Shown here piece after piece: positions 27,401-52,987 of a stretch of 64,000 nucleotides of DNA. The first letter of the stretch is position 1. Every line of letters begins with the position of its first letter. Origin of the DNA: Callipepla californica brunnescens (taxonomy: Eukaryota > Chordata > Aves > Galliformes > Odontophoridae); the NCBI GenBank assembly GCA_023055505.1, contig JALIRH010000043.1, positions 1,064,001 through 1,128,000 on the forward strand, read 5' to 3'. The position numbers and the translations under genes were made by a program. The notes beneath the pieces were generated by a model. It searched no databases and was not told where the DNA came from. It saw only the letters and a program-made list of their open reading frames with translations.

Positions 27401-29400
27401 CTAAACAAAAGCAAAATGTATGTTGCTAAGAACCTGCACGAAGCTGCTCTTCTGCTTTTTATTTTTTTCCTTCCCTGTGCTATTTTAGCTTTCCTTCTAC
27501 ATCCCTCTTGTGGCAGCTGAGCAGAACTGTAACATCTGCAATGGAACAGCGAACTCACAGCCTTCAATGATCAGTGCTTTGGTGCTGCGTTTCTGGTGCA
27601 CTTAAAAAGAATAAATAAAGATTTTCTCTTTCTGTATTCTTTGCTATTGGAATTTTCTCAACATACTCTGGCAGAGGAACTGTTTTATGAAAAAAATATA
27701 TATATATATGTATATATATGAAAATAAAGCACTAACCAATAGATATTTTTTGTTCTTTCATTTCCTATTTCTCAATGTAGGTAAAACTGCACGGGATTTT
27801 CATCTGAAGATTTAGAAGAGGGAAGCAAGAGGCAGAAACAGACAGAAAATGAAGAACTTTTAAAACAGTACGAGTCGTCTGAACATCAAACAAAAATGAA
27901 GGAATAAAGAGATGTGAAAATGCAGATGTGCAGCATTAACAGAGCAGATGAAGATGCAGTGATTACATACACATAATAAATTAATGGATTGTATTTCTCA
28001 TTTTATAATAACACATTGCATAACCATGGTACTTATTATAGAGCCATCACCATCAGATGTGTATTGTGCAAGCATTCCTTCAGCACTGCGCCAAGACAAT
28101 CTGATTTCAACTTCACGTTTATTTTCCCCTAATCTGAATTGCTTTATCCCAGGATAAAAATACATGGCTCCTTTAGCTGGCTCTGCCGTCTGAAATAGCA
28201 GTTTCACAGATTCCTCACACTCCATTTGATTGGCTTTCAACTCCTCACGTCATCGTGACACTTCCTAACACTATCTCCATGGCTTGGAGTTTGCAGAGAC
28301 CAATCAGTTCGTCCCTTTTCGTAGCAGCTTGATTTCAGACATCTCTCGTGCAGCTCTGAATGGAGGATGCTCTCAAATCCCACTGATAGCATGGGTTGGA
28401 ATGGAAATTAATTTCAAGGCGAATCTTCTGGCACAGCCAACTATTTTGAGTCACGAATGCATTGCTTCTACCAACAGCTAAACTGCTGTATGCTTCCATT
28501 TTATACTTACAATCATCAGGAAACTTTCTGATCACCTTTTCACCTTTATCATCACCTTTATAACCACCTTAAACTTTCTAGCAAGCAGGATCTTCCTAAA
28601 AAACCGAATTCGCTTATATTAGTTCTCTTGGACAGCTTCTTACAGCTAAGCACGTCCTGTGAATTCTAGCTTCTAATCATGCACAAAGATGGTGAAGTAT
28701 CATCACTAACGTGCTCTGGTTTTCTGAGCGTTACCCCTCTGAATTTCACCCTGGATGCAAAGCAATAAAGACCAACGAGTCTGAGTGTCACCTCTTCGCA
28801 TCAGCCCGGATTTAAAGGCGAAACTTTCACCAAACAATGCCTACACAAACAAAATACCCCCTAGGATCTCCAGGACCCCTTGGCGGTCCTCTGGCTTCAG
28901 CACCTCAGACAGCAGCACGATCCTGCCCTGCAGCACACCAGGGGCTGCTGCCTTTGGGGAGTCTTCCAAACAGCTTGTGATTAAAACCACTCTTATTCTC
29001 TGTACTACGTAGGGGGAAGCAAATATATATATCTAATAGGACAACAAAGCTTGGACTGGTTTCCAAAACCGTAAACTGGACAAATGTTTGTCTGTTTGCT
29101 CATAAAGATGCAAAACCACCCACCTGGCTGTATAAACAGTCTTCAGAATGGATCTCACTGGATTACAACAGGTAATTTCCAGCTGGTTTTGAGGCACTGT
29201 CAGCTCAGTTCAGCCCTGGATGCTCTCCAGTCAGACTACGCGTGCCTTTCACACAGCTATAGATTCCACTTCGGGAATCAACAAGTCTCAGCGCAACGGA
29301 TGAAATTACCTACGGGCACACACCGACTTACAGCTGTGACCATTCGTTCCATTCTGCCTTCTCTTGCTCAATTAGCCGAGCCTAACGAACGAAGGCACAT
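12500..29400. other. Gene-free spacer between COMP and UPF1 promoters
   Basis: This is about 17 kb of moderately AT-rich DNA between two divergently transcribed promoters. I found no ORF with recognisable protein content, no exon series with consistent phases, no tRNA-like sequence and no clear CR1 piece. It contains A-tracts (for example near 18,060 and 19,037), a TA microsatellite near 27,700 and one compositionally protein-like minus-strand ORF at 27,998-28,240. Distant cis-elements for COMP or unannotated lncRNAs could lie here, but nothing in the sequence shows them directly. Confidence 0.6.
27691..27722. repeat. (TA)n microsatellite
   Basis: An A run leads into alternating TA interrupted once by TG. 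It is a simple AT dinucleotide repeat, probably length-polymorphic. No function is apparent. Confidence 0.85.
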
Positions 29401-30059
29401 CTACGAGGAGCTGTGGTAAGTCTGCGCCCTCCTTGAAGCTCGAGGGCTCATTGGCTGCCGCAGCAGTCAGTCAGCGATCAGGCCCCACCCCCTCTCGCGA
29501 GAGCGTCCGCTTTGAGCGGGAGAACAACGTCTCCCTTAGGCGCGAACTCACAGCGCCCCCCCCCCTCTGCCCCCCCCCCCCCCCCAACCGCTCCTCAGGT
29601 GGTTCGCGCCTCGCTGTGCGCGTGCGCGGCGCCGCGCGCTCCTTCGCGCCATCCGCGCGGAGCCCCGCCCCCCTCCCGCCGTGCCCTCCCAGGTGTGTGC
29701 GTGCTGCGTCACCCGCCCACGCGCACGGGGCGTGCTGCGTCCGCCGTGCGCTCCGCGTCACCGCTGCTGGCCTGGCGCGCGGCGCCCGCCGGACGGTTCC
29801 TCTCGCGGCGCCTCGGGGCTCTCGGTTCCCTCCTCCGGCGCCGCCTCCTTCCGCCGTCGGCTCGGCCGCGTTCGGGGCCGCCCGAGCGGGTCAGCGGGGC
29901 GCTCGTTAGCGGTCGGTTCTCGGGGGCGCGGCCTGGTGCGCGCGGCGGATCCCGCCGCTGGCGTAGCGCGGCGCCCGGGCTCCGTGAGGCGCGGCCCGGC
30001 CGAGGTGGGGGGGGCGCGCGGAAGCGCCGCTTCTCTTCTCCACCACCGCCGCCGCCGCC

Positions 30060-45805
<15,746 letters not shown>

Positions 45806-45808
45806 AGT

Positions 45809-45911
45809 GTAAGGCCCTGGGGTCCACCCCTCTGCTTCCACTCACTGTTTGTCTCGTGACAGCCACGGGGCAGCTCTTGTTAACTCTGGTTTTTGCTTTC
45901 TGGCTTTTCAG
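45809..45911 (+). other. UPF1: Predicted 3'UTR intron of UPF1
   Basis: Three nucleotides after the TAG stop there is a good donor (AGT|GTAAGG), and 103 nt later a good acceptor with a pyrimidine-rich tract (TTTGCTTTCTGGCTTTTCAG). Human UPF1, as I recall, also has a final exon that is entirely untranslated, making 24 exons. The exon junction would lie far closer than 50 nt to the stop, so it should not make the mRNA a decay target. Confidence 0.65.
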
Positions 45912-45970
45912 GTTGAGGAAGAAGAGCTAAGCTTGTGTGGAGCTTAGTTCATCAGCATTTTATTCTGGGT

Positions 45971-45990
45971 AATAAAAAAAATAAAATAAA
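45971..45990 (+). terminator. UPF1: Possible proximal poly(A) signal of UPF1
   Basis: Overlapping AATAAA and ATAAAA motifs lie about 60 nt into the final UTR exon. Downstream sequence is only weakly GT-rich (ATGGATACCTGTTTTCC), so use is uncertain. It would yield a transcript almost without a 3'UTR. Confidence 0.4.
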
Positions 45991-46070
45991 ATGGATACCT
46001 GTTTTCCACTGCTAAAACTGAAGCACCACTGTGTGAGAGCAACAGGAGAAAGAAACCAACCAACGGAAAG

Positions 46071-46110
46071 GAGAGAGAGAGAGAGAGAGAAAGGAGCGCG
46101 CGCGAGAGAG
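46071..46110. repeat. (GA)n simple repeat in UPF1 3'UTR
   Basis: Ten GA units at 46071-46090 continue into AAAGGAGCGCGCGCGAGAGAG. It is a purine-rich low-complexity tract within the untranslated exon. Confidence 0.85.
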
Positions 46111-48203
46111 CCCACTGCTAGCTCACTGAGACAAGGAGACTGACCGGAGAGGAGAGAGAGCGACGATGGACTGGCTGGCGCCTCACGGGGAAGGCAACTC
46201 ACCCTGCACTGAGTGGTCAGCCGTGTCCCTGCTCCCCCAGTCAAAGAAGCTCGAGAGAAGGGCCTTAAGCAGGTTTCACTTCATTCCATACTTCTCGTTG
46301 CGAGCAGGGCATTACTTTTCAGAGCAGATGGGGAGAGGAAAACCCTCATCTCAGAGTTGTTCTCATTTTAAAGGGGTACTATATTTTAGCAGTAACTGTT
46401 TACATTTTAGAAGCAGAGTATCTGAGAGAGAGTTCCTAAGTTGCCAGCAGGCCAAGCAGCAATGCAGCGGAACGTAGCTGATGCTCAACTCTGAGATGGA
46501 GGTTTTGTTGTCCAGCGCTGGCTCTGAAATCCTAGTGTCATCGTGTCGCCCACATTCTGAATGGGTCTTTCGTGACAAGGTGGTTTGAAAGAGATTCTTG
46601 CAAAGGAGAACTGAATTTTTTAGAAGTTTGTCTCTGAATTCTTAGTGGTGGACCTGGGAGATCCTTGTTCTGAGAAGCTTACAAAAAGTGTAAAACAAAA
46701 CTAAATTAGAGCACCAACCTTGAGAACTTTCAGTGTGATTTAAAGTTGCAGCACTCAGCCTCTTCTTCCTCCATCGGATAGCAGTTAGAGTGGAAGGAGC
46801 CTGCGCGCTCGAGCAGGAGGAGGGTTTCCAAGTGTTTTCTGTATGCTTTAATTGGCTACTGTCTGGACTCTACTCTGTGAAAACAAGCCTTTCTGTAAGA
46901 TGAACTTTGCGCTTGAAAGGGGATGGGTTCCTGTGCCCTTCGGCCCTGGAGGAAAGGATGCTAACAGGCCTGCTTTACTGCTCCCCCAGCCGGGGGGAAG
47001 AAGTAGTGGAAACTGGGGATTATATTGGTTTTGAAGTAAAGACTACAACGTTACGAAGCAGGTTGGGAAAATGGACAAAGCAGGCAGCTGTGGGAAGGTG
47101 GCCTCTGACAGATGGGTGTGACTAGAGAGAATGGGTTAGGCTTTTGTGTGGACAGCCAACAGGTTCAGGTGCAGAACAGACCCGGAGCTGCACCATCCGC
47201 TGAAGAAATAGCTGGAGGTCAGAGCTGAGAACAGCACAGCAGAGAAGCCATCCACTTTCTGAGCTGTACCCATATCTTAAACGAGTCATATGGGAACACT
47301 GGCAGCATTTCATTTGTGTCCAACCTTTTTAGAAACGGCGCAGAGAATTACGATTCCTATGACCCATTTTTATCGGACCCCAAATCTCAGATAACCTCTA
47401 CCTCCCCACGGCAGCAATCAGGAGAGCGATTCAGAGCTGGAGTTACGTTAGCATTACGCTCAAAGGGCTCCACGTGTTTCCAGTCCTTTTTTTTTTTTGG
47501 TGGGGTGGGGGGGGGAACTCTAAATACCTCTCAGATGAATGTACTTCAGCGATGTCAAACCCACTTTTTGTAACGGGGGAACGCCCTTTCATCACTGTCC
47601 TTTCTGTAGTGTTGACCGCTTCCATCAGCCGTATTCGCTGTGGTTTTCAGGAGTGTCTCTCCCCAGTGCAGTCCTGGTGTCGTGTACCCACAGACCGTGA
47701 GTAGTGCACATAATGGAACAGGTTCAGCATTTCCGTTCAGTGCTGCGGCGAACGTGGTTCGAGAACTGCAAAGTAACCCAAAACTTTCCAGGAATGAAAA
47801 CCATTCTTTCCTCATAAAAAGCCTCCAGCGTTTAGACTTCTAAAATGTGGAAGAATTGGAGACACAGGCCACCTTCCTTCCTTGTGAGATGGACTGTTTT
47901 ATTTATTAACATTGCCGAAGGGCTTTTTTAATTTCGTTTTCCTTCGTAGGCTGCATAGCTGCGTAGACTTTTCAGATAGGTTGAAGCTGTAACCCCTCTG
48001 TGCAATGCAATCCATTGAGTAATGTAACCCCCTCCTTTATTTCACTGATGGGAATGCCTGCCTCTGCTTCGTGCTGTTTTTTTTTTTTCCTTTGTAGCAG
48101 TTAACTCTGAGTTTTATAAATCCAGACATCAGTGCTCGCACGGTGTTACTCTTTTGATTTTGTCTCAGTTTGTTTTAAACCTGTTTGTCATCGATAAAAT
48201 ATT

Positions 48204-48209
48204 AATAAA
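48204..48209 (+). terminator. UPF1: Distal poly(A) signal of UPF1
   Basis: A canonical AATAAA is followed 20-45 nt later by TTGGTGGCCCC and TTATGTGTCCGTG, which form a plausible GU-rich downstream element. Cleavage is expected near 48,228. Confidence 0.75.
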
Positions 48210-48300
48210 CAGCTCTTGCATTCATTGGTGGCCCCTTATGTGTCCGTGCTGAGCCCACGCACCACCCATTAAAACCAGGAACGATTGTATAAACTCAAAG

Positions 48301-48306
48301 TTTATT
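48301..48306 (-). terminator. GDF1: Poly(A) signal on the minus strand, probable distal end of GDF1
   Basis: TTTATT on the plus strand is AATAAA on the minus strand. Beyond it on the minus strand comes a strongly GU-rich stretch (GGTTTTAATGGGTGGTGCGT), so this is a well-formed 3' processing site. The nearest minus-strand gene is GDF1, whose stop lies 1.2 kb upstream, so a long GDF1 3'UTR is the simplest reading. Confidence 0.55.
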
Positions 48307-48309
48307 ACT

Positions 48310-49464
48310 TCTTTTGAACACAGACTCGTACAAAAGTGGGGGGGGGGGGGGGGCGAAGCGGAGCTGGGGAAGCAGATGCAGTTGTGGGGGGTGGGCTCAG
48401 CTATGCTCCTTATGGCTCCAGGGCAGAGCTGTGTGCTCCCTGAGGCTGCTCCAGCACAATTAAGAGACAGAAAAGGGGTGAGGTTTAAATCTGTGTTTTA
48501 ATTTGGACAGAAACAGCTCTGTGATGTCCCACTCAGCGCTCTCAAAGCATTCAGGTGGAGGACGCTGCTTTCATTGCTCTGCGGGGGAAGCTGGGAGCTG
48601 CCTGTGGGCAGGAGGAGGAGGTGAGCACCACACATGTAAGGGCTGCTCTCACCCTGCTCAGTGTGGGTCAGGGGGAACAGAGCTGTGCTGCAGCTGCAGC
48701 AGTGGTTAAACCCTTAGTGCTTCCCTGGGGGAAGAAAGCCCTGCTGCAGATCTTGGAGGCAACACAGGTACAAAAAGTGAGCACAGTAACCGTGCTCTGC
48801 TGCCACACTCAGGTTTCAGGGAGAACTGGAGTCAGTTCAGATTCCCTACCTGTCCCTGCACTGAACACCACGAGCACAGCTGATGCAGACAGGCCCTCCC
48901 TAGGTAACCTGGTGCTGAACAGAAGCAATGCAACAGACAGCTCCACGTCCACCAGCACCACACAGCCACAGCTCAGGCGCGAAGCAGCAGCCTCTGCTGC
49001 CCCACGGGAGGGATTCAGACGTGGGGCAGCTCCCCTTGCACCACCTTACCTCCTCCTGCAGTGGGGCCAGAGCTGCTGTGCCTCCATCTCCCAAGCCCAG
49101 CATCACCACACGGATCATTTCACTTTGCACTGCGTAAGCTGCAGAAAGCTGAAAAACACAGAGCCCTGCCCCGAGAACACAGCAAAACAGCAGCTGCTCC
49201 ACCAGGACTGCGATGGGGCCGGGATTCCCAGCCTGGTGCCTCTGCCACCCGCAGCAGAGGGGTGAGCAGGCAGCCAGGTCAGACCTGATCATAACCCCAT
49301 GACCACCTGCAGGCTCCGGCAGAGCACTATCACTAAACCACATCTCTGCCACCATCCCTTCATGCCAACCTCCTCCCGGGCAGCACAGAGGGGAGCTCTG
49401 ACCGTCCCTGTCCCAATGGGAAACTCCCTAAGCACCAGCACAGAGGGCATTTATCACACTCGGA
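48310..49464. other. UPF1-GDF1 interval, no gene seen
   Basis: About 1.2 kb without recognisable coding sequence. It holds a G16 run on the plus strand (48338-48353). If the distal minus-strand poly(A) site is used, the whole interval is GDF1 3'UTR. ORFs of up to 236 codons here have low-complexity, unfamiliar translations on both strands and look like by-products of GC-rich sequence. Confidence 0.6.
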
Positions 49465-49470
49465 TTTATT
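49465..49470 (-). terminator. GDF1: Proximal poly(A) signal of GDF1
   Basis: A minus-strand AATAAA lies about 40 nt after the GDF1 stop codon, followed by a GU-rich stretch (TCTGTGCTGGTGCTT). Use of this site would give an extremely short 3'UTR. Confidence 0.6.
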
Positions 49471-49506
49471 CCATCAATCATTGTGTGCGTACCCACATCC
49501 ACTCCC

Positions 49507-49851
49507 CTATCTGCAGCCACACTCGTCCACCACCATGTCCTCGTAGTGCCTCAGCACCACGTTGTCGCTGTTGTCATAGTAGAGGATGGAGATGGGGGAC
49601 AGCCTGACAGGGACGCAGCAGGGCTGGGGCGTCCCCTCCGGGTCCAGTGAGTGCACCATGGTCTGCAGGATGGCATGGTTGGTGCTGTTGAGCTCAGCAG
49701 TCAGGGGGAAGGGGCACTCCCCCAGGCAATAGTTGGCCATGTAGCCCTGCGGGGCGATGATCCAGTTCTCCCAGCCAACGTCGCTGAAGCTGATGTAAAG
49801 GCGCCGGGGCTTGCAGAGGTTGCTCGGTGTGACAGGGACGTTGTAAGCACT
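49507..49851 (-). other. GDF1: Mature GDF1/Vg1 cystine-knot domain
   Basis: Downstream of RRRR|SAYN the domain has cysteines at mature positions 13, 42, 46, 78, 79, 111 and 113. Diagnostic blocks are [49 protein letters not shown] and [10 protein letters not shown]. The fourth cysteine, which makes the inter-subunit disulfide, is present, so covalent homo- or heterodimers are expected, unlike GDF3/GDF9-type ligands that lack it. Confidence 0.94.
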
Positions 49852-51156
49852 CCTCCTCCTCCTGGAGGCCCCGCACTGCTGCGGGCTGAGGGTCACCACC
49901 AGGAGAGATGTGTCCAGGAAAGACTCGATGCCAGCACAGAGGTTCTGCGGCCCCGCGCTCAGCGCTCCGTCTCCGCTCACTGCGATCTCCAGGATCAAGC
50001 CCAGGTTCCTGCTGCGAGTTGTCCAATCCTTTGCCACACCGCTCAGGTTGAAGAGCAGAGATTGGTGCAGGCGGGCGAAGGACTGCTCCAGCAGCAGCTC
50101 ACGGCCTCGCTCCTCAGAGGGCATCCCCTGCAGCAGCACCTGGCAGCTGCGGTACAGCCTCAGCTCGAAGCCCTGCCCCTGGCCGGGGCTGTGGTACGAG
50201 TTGTGGCTGAACTTGATCTCCAGCTGAGCCATCGTCAGGAGCTCGCCCTCCTCCAGCACAGAGAGGTTAAAGTACAGATGCTTCTGCAGGCACAGCAGCG
50301 GTTGAGGCTGTGTGCTATGGATGAAGTGGCCTGATGGAGAAGAAGAAATAGAGGTGGCGGCGTTTGAACCCCGATAGGTCGACCAGGATCACCAGTATTC
50401 ACATCAAGCTCCTGTCTGCACAGCGAGAGGAAGATGGGCAGAGCAGAGGCAGGCAGCCCAACGCACCCACAGCTGCTGGATGGAGATGACAATGCTGTGT
50501 GATGGGGCCGTCAGCCCCACGGCACAGCCTGCAGAAAACTGTCAGTGTCTCCTGCAGGACAGAGCACTGATAGGGGATGGAGGGCAGATAGCAGCACACC
50601 GACAAGCTGTGCTGTGTGAGCAGCCCGAGGCAGGAGGACCAGAAGGAGAAGGGGGACAGGATCCAGCCAGATAGCTGAGCATCTGCCTCCACCTGAAGCT
50701 GGGAGCCTGAACTCTAACATTACCTACAACATCCTCACAGATCGGACCATACGCAGCCAGGACTGGTCTCAGGAACCAGTTCTGGCCGCTGCCCTGTCCT
50801 CCCCCATCCATTCCCAGCCCAGACCACAAAGGGGCTTTCCAAAGGCAGGACCCAAACAGCAGCATTTCTGTACCTTGGTCAGCGAAGACACGGATGATGT
50901 TCCCAGGGACATTAAACTCCTCCACCCTACAACCATCCACCGGGGCTCTGTTTGTTGGAGCTGTCTTTCTCTTCTGGAAGATCCGCCAGAGCACAGATGG
51001 CACCGGAATGGGGATTTTGGGGCTGGGCTTCGTGCTCAGACCCAGAGATTTTAACAGCAAGCTTTCCTGCAAACTCAAATCCATCCCCAAACTCACAGTA
51101 AAGAGAGCCCAGGCAAGGGCGGCTCCGAAGCTGGCACGCACAGGGAGAGTCCACAT
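49507..51156 (-). CDS. GDF1: Growth differentiation factor 1 / Vg1, TGF-beta family ligand
   Basis: This secreted ligand pairs with Nodal and signals through activin-type receptors and an EGF-CFC co-receptor. In chick, Vg1 from the posterior marginal zone induces the primitive streak. Exon 1 is 51156-50874 and exon 2 is 50330-49507, separated by a 543 bp GT-AG intron in phase 1, giving 368 residues. A signal peptide with hydrophobic core [12 protein letters not shown] occupies about residues 12-24. The prodomain runs to a furin site RRRR at 251-254. The mature 114-residue domain has the seven family cysteines, including adjacent Cys-Cys and terminal ECGCR. The mature sequence fits chick Vg1 as I remember it. 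An N-glycosylation site NST lies in the mature part. ATG at 51156 is chosen because upstream in-frame sequence lacks an ATG and the signal peptide follows directly. The gene is downstream of CERS1 on the same strand, as in mammals. GDF3 is the closest paralogue name that could be used instead. Confidence 0.96.
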
Positions 51157-51300
51157 CGCTCCACTTTCCTTCCCACAGACAAAGAGCAGCACTGTGCAGG
51201 GACCCACTCCCAGCTGCACTGAAGAGAGGGCCAGGGGGTGATGACTGCCTGATGGGAGCCTTTGATCTCGTTAGTGCTCAATTAGCACACAGGGATTCCC
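51157..51300 (-). promoter_or_regulatory. GDF1: Putative proximal regulatory region of GDF1 (TCF/LEF and homeodomain motifs)
   Basis: CCTTTGATC at 51259-51267 is a perfect TCF/LEF site (SCTTTGATS), about 100 nt before the GDF1 ATG. Next to it, GTGCTCAATTAGCAC at 51274-51288 is an imperfect palindrome centred on AATT with homeodomain-like CAATTA/TAATTG cores. No TATA box is evident. Function is inferred only. Confidence 0.4.
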
Positions 51301-52987
51301 AGGATTGGGCAGAGGGTGTCAACAGTCCCCGCGGGCTCCCAGGGCACGTTAACCCTTTGCGGCTGTGGCAGGACAGCAGCTCAGAGCTCCCATCCTTTCT
51401 GCATCTCCACACCTCTGGGCTCCAAAAAGAAGTTCCTAGCAGTGGTGTGGGGCCTCTCCTCCCCCCACAGCGCTCCCAGCACTGCTCTGTGCCCCAGGAG
51501 AAGGGTGGATCTGGCAGCCACTCCACCCAGATCGGGGAGATTCTGCTCCTTCAGGGCATTCTCTCACCGCCTCCTCCCACATCAGCTCTTCAATCGCAGC
51601 GTTTGACACTTCTCTCCAAAGGCTGTCAACCTCCAGCACACCACAGCTCCCAGCTCTGCCCTTCAGCTCCGGCCTCACACCATCCTCCCACAGCCCCAGG
51701 TGGGCAGACAGCGATCAGCACCCACTTCCCACTCAGGGACCCCCCGGGCACACGCACACACCAAATGCTGCAGCACAACCAGTGCCAGCACCCGGCACAC
51801 CGACACGCTGACATCCCGTTTCCTTCACTTCTTCCATCCTGCAAATCCAGCTCAAAAGCCACAGAGACACAGCGCTCTGAAACCCCACCAGGAAATTACA
51901 AGAAGGCGACGCATCCTGCCACAGCTCGGCAGTTTCCATCCAGCCAAAGTCACGTTTTGCTTTCAGTTTACCGTGCAGCTTTCCCTGAGGCTCACGCGAC
52001 AGCCCTGGAGTCGTATCAACAAACGCGGAGCAAACAGTAAAAAAATAAAATTAAAAAAAAAAAAATAATAGTCAGCCTCTGATGCCTGGAAGTGATGCAT
52101 TCAGTGCCCCTTCACTGCCCACAGACTCAGGGCTGTGCTGGGACAGCCCCAGTTTGAGGACTGCACAGCAAAGAGGAGCACGACCCACCAGGCTCAGGTC
52201 GGTGCTGCCTGGAAAACCAGCACAGGGAGCAGAGATTGACTGCCCTTCACTCGAGCAAGCAGACACTGCAGGAAGCTTGAGAGAACTCTTACGTAGGCTT
52301 TTTAAGCAAATGAGATGTCCTGGCCCTCATTCTGGGCCCGAATAATGCTCTAGGGCTGGGTTTCCAGGAAGACCTGCACATGGGAACTGTGCTGCATGCT
52401 ACAGCCTCCAGAAAGCACAGACAGCTCTGAGTCAGAGACCCCTCCAGGTCAGCAAGGCCCAGAGGTGCACTGCTTCACCTCTCTGCTGCCTGCTGGAGCA
52501 GAGCTGGCTTTGGGCTCCCCTTGCCTCATTACAGCAGTGCCAATGGAGGAGAGGACAGTCCCCTCCCTGGCTTGACTCTACAACAGAGGACCCTCCAGCG
52601 CTGCTGAGGCAGAGCAGTGGGGAGGGTCCAATGCAAACGACAGGAGAAATCACAAAGGGACTGAGAATAGCTGAGGGATGGAGCGAGAGAAGAAGCACCA
52701 GGGGACCTAAAGCCAGCTCCAAATCCTACCTGGACCAGCAAAGCCACAGCCTCTCAACTGAACCAGCACGCACAGGCTACAGAAAGCACACAGCGTCAGG
52801 TGAAGTCTGGTCACAGGCAAGGCCTGGCAGGGCCTGTTCCATCAGGGGCATCTCTTCCCCGGCTCCAGGCAGGGGATGAAGGGGTGCTGGGGATTAAGTT
52901 CTTCTTGTGCCTTTCATTTGCTGGGATCGAGTGTAGGGTCCTGGGTCAGTCCCCAGATCCAGCCAGGCTGCAGCAGCCACGTTCTTC
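51300..52987. other. CERS1-GDF1 intergenic interval / CERS1 3'UTR
   Basis: There is no coding sequence that I recognise. I searched the minus strand for AATAAA and ATTAAA between the CERS1 stop and the GDF1 ATG and found neither; the only weak variant is AATGAA at 52,918-52,913. A plus-strand A-rich tract (T-rich on the minus strand) lies at 52,037-52,070. The long plus-strand ORF at 51,252-52,040 has low-complexity His/Pro/Ser-rich content and is not convincing. Confidence 0.6.

Larger units (their letters stand above)
45806..48230 (+). other. UPF1: UPF1 3' untranslated region
   Basis: No further coding sequence follows the stop. The region runs to a canonical AATAAA at 48204-48209, followed by GT-rich sequence at 48,228-48,250, giving a 3'UTR of about 2.3 kb after removal of the predicted intron. 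It contains a (GA)10 run at 46071-46090 with a CG-rich extension, an A-rich AATAAA-like cluster at 45,971-45,990 that could act as a proximal poly(A) site, and a T-run/G-run near 47,490-47,515. Confidence 0.75.

Noticed and set aside
29403..29425. Strong splice-donor-like CTGTG|GTAAGT just upstream of the UPF1 CpG island
   Set aside because: A single donor motif without a promoter, matching acceptor or recognisable exon is not enough to call an upstream exon.
48555..49355. ORFs of 236 (plus) and 151 (minus) codons between UPF1 and GDF1
   Set aside because: Translations are unfamiliar and low in complexity, and there is no exon structure. The region is better explained as 3'UTR or spacer.
49651..50334. 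227-codon plus-strand ORF inside GDF1
   Set aside because: It is the antisense shadow of GDF1 exon 2, which is clearly coding on the minus strand.
51252..52040. 262-codon plus-strand ORF between GDF1 and CERS1
   Set aside because: Its His/Ser/Pro-rich composition and lack of any recognised domain fit chance openness in C-rich DNA antisense to a 3'UTR.
52037..52070. A-rich tract with AATAAA on the plus strand between GDF1 and CERS1
   Set aside because: Both flanking genes are on the minus strand, and no plus-strand gene ends here, so it is a simple A-rich tract and not a poly(A) signal.
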